Below, in pieces: positions 5,024 through 5,661 of a stretch of 5,661 nucleotides of DNA. A program made the position numbers and the translations under genes. The notes under the pieces are model-generated. The model worked only from the letters and a program-made list of their open reading frames with translations, searched no databases and had not been told where the DNA came from. Every line of letters begins with the position of its first letter. Position 1 is the stretch's first letter. The stretch spans positions 1 through 5,661 of the forward strand of contig CAAFXD010000104.1 in the NCBI GenBank assembly GCA_900766945.1, read 5' to 3'. This DNA comes from Clostridia bacterium (lineage in GTDB: Bacteria; Bacillota; Clostridia; Oscillospirales; Acutalibacteraceae).

Positions 5024-5054
5024 AAAAAACGGGACTGTCAAAAGACAGTCCCGT
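5024..5054 (-). terminator. Intrinsic terminator of the sugar kinase gene
   Basis: An 11-bp perfect stem, ACGGGACTGTC (5029-5039) with GACAGTCCCGT (5044-5054), closes on a four-base loop. Read on the minus strand the stem is followed by six T (5029-5024), a classic intrinsic terminator about 22 bases after the kinase stop codon. On the plus strand the following sequence is AAATTTATTTT, a poorer tail, so any effect on the convergent 591-aa gene would be weaker. Confidence 0.92.
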
Positions 5055-5076
5055 AAATTTATTTTGGGAGACAATT

Positions 5077-5661
5077 TTATTTCGCCGCGTCGGCGGTGAT
5101 TTTTTGCATTTCTTCCATTTTGCGTTCCATATCGGCTACGAGCGTAAGCTGTGTGCGGCAACGCACCAAATTGTGCTCGGGGTACGCGGTTTTAAAATAG
5201 GTGTCGCCGTTTAAATAGTCCGCCAAAAAGCGCATACCGCATTCCAAGGTCATCAATTTTGCCGAAAACGGCAGGTATTCGATTTCCTTTGCCCAAAGGC
5301 TGTCTTTTGCCGTATGTAAATACCCTTCGGTATAGGCTTTGTAAAGCGGCAGGCTCAACGAAACCTTGGAAACGTCTTTTTCGTCCTCGCTTGCGGTGTT
5401 TGCGCCGAAGCGGATGCTGTCGCCGAAGTCATACAGGGCAAGACCGGGCATCACCGTGTCCAAATCAATAATGCAAATGCCCTGATTGGTTTTGTCATCA
5501 AACAAAATGTTGTTGAGTTTTGTGTCGTTGTGCGTCACGCGCAACGGCAATTCGCCTTTGTCAATCAAATCAAGCAAGATGTGTGTGTCCGCCTCGCGGT
5601 CAAGAATGAATTGAATTTCATCCTGCACATTGTCGCGCCGACCGGAGAGGTTGTCCGCCAC
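5077..5661 (-). CDS. N-acetylhexosamine 1-kinase-like phosphotransferase (NahK type), 5' end outside window
   Basis: Only the C-terminal 194 residues are present; the gene runs off the right edge, and the GTG at 5661 is an internal valine codon by family comparison, since full-length relatives have roughly 360 residues. The fragment belongs to the aminoglycoside phosphotransferase/choline kinase fold. The Brenner motif HNDTKLNN (44-51) holds catalytic D46 and metal ligand N51, and IIDLDTV (64-70) supplies the metal-binding D66. The following stretches LYDFGDSIRFGA (76-87), MTLECGMRFLADYLNGD (137-153) and LVRCRTQLTLVADME (165-179) are the pattern I associate with NahK-like kinases, which phosphorylate GlcNAc or GalNAc at C1 using ATP in the lacto-N-biose/galacto-N-biose and mucin sugar pathway. 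The substrate is inferred from the family. It ends in its own terminator and converges on the 591-aa gene. Confidence 0.8.
   Translation of the reverse strand: MADNLSGRRDNVQDEIQFILDREADTHILLDLIDKGELPLRVTHNDTKLNNILFDDKTNQGICIIDLDTVMPGLALYDFGDSIRFGANTASEDEKDVSKVSLSLPLYKAYTEGYLHTAKDSLWAKEIEYLPFSAKLMTLECGMRFLADYLNGDTYFKTAYPEHNLVRCRTQLTLVADMERKMEEMQKITADAAK

Noticed and set aside
4129..5025. A 298-codon leftward open frame
   Set aside because: It is the shadow of the 591-aa gene, rich in H, R and C, and runs into the repeat region; no ribosome binding site supports it.
5659..5661. GTG at the right edge as the true start of the kinase gene
   Set aside because: The family's ATP-binding N-terminal lobe would be missing; the window edge simply cuts the gene.

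Overview
The window looks like a chromosomal segment of a Gram-positive anaerobe of the class Clostridia, most likely the Oscillospiraceae/Ruminococcaceae side of the gut Firmicutes. Reasons: purine-rich Shine-Dalgarno sites before every gene with a visible start, two textbook sigma-A type promoters, a TTG start, clear intrinsic terminators, a NagA of the divergent clostridial type, and small helical proteins plus a three-pass membrane protein of kinds I associate with uncharacterised genes of that group. The assignment rests on style and remembered family resemblance, not on a marker gene.

Layout, left to right. Bases 1-195 hold no gene but two structured repeat-like elements: a 73-base two-hairpin element (1-73) and a 90-base imperfect palindrome (81-170). 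Next comes a leftward two-gene operon: a YfcE/MJ0936-type metallophosphoesterase (1384-1854) followed 18 bases later by nagA, N-acetylglucosamine-6-phosphate deacetylase (196-1365). Its promoter lies in the 59-base divergent gap, and the -35 box overlaps the start codon of the first rightward gene. Rightward from 1914 is a tight run of three small genes (74, 115 and 146 aa; a 17-base overlap, then a 1-base gap) closed by a strong terminator at 2918-2950. They encode mostly helical proteins of unknown function. After a 161-base gap with its own promoter comes a 591-aa three-pass membrane protein with a large probably extracytoplasmic part (3073-4848, TTG start). A 228-base gap follows with a long imperfect inverted repeat (4859-4925), a second copy of the two-hairpin element (4948-5019) and the terminator of the last gene. 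That gene, on the minus strand and cut by the right edge, is the C-terminal half of an N-acetylhexosamine 1-kinase-like sugar kinase.

How it fits together: nagA and the kinase both act on amino sugars (GlcNAc-6-P deacetylation; anomeric phosphorylation of GlcNAc/GalNAc), as expected in a mucin- or cell-wall-sugar-using gut anaerobe. They are separate transcription units about 3.7 kb apart, so a joint pathway is only suggested. The three small genes and the 591-aa protein are the undescribed part of the window: no function can be assigned from sequence. The most informative non-coding signals are the paired two-hairpin elements with a compensatory base change and the two promoters with identical -35 and -10 hexamers and identical spacing. 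I do not see a defence system, prophage, transposase, CRISPR array, tRNA or rRNA.
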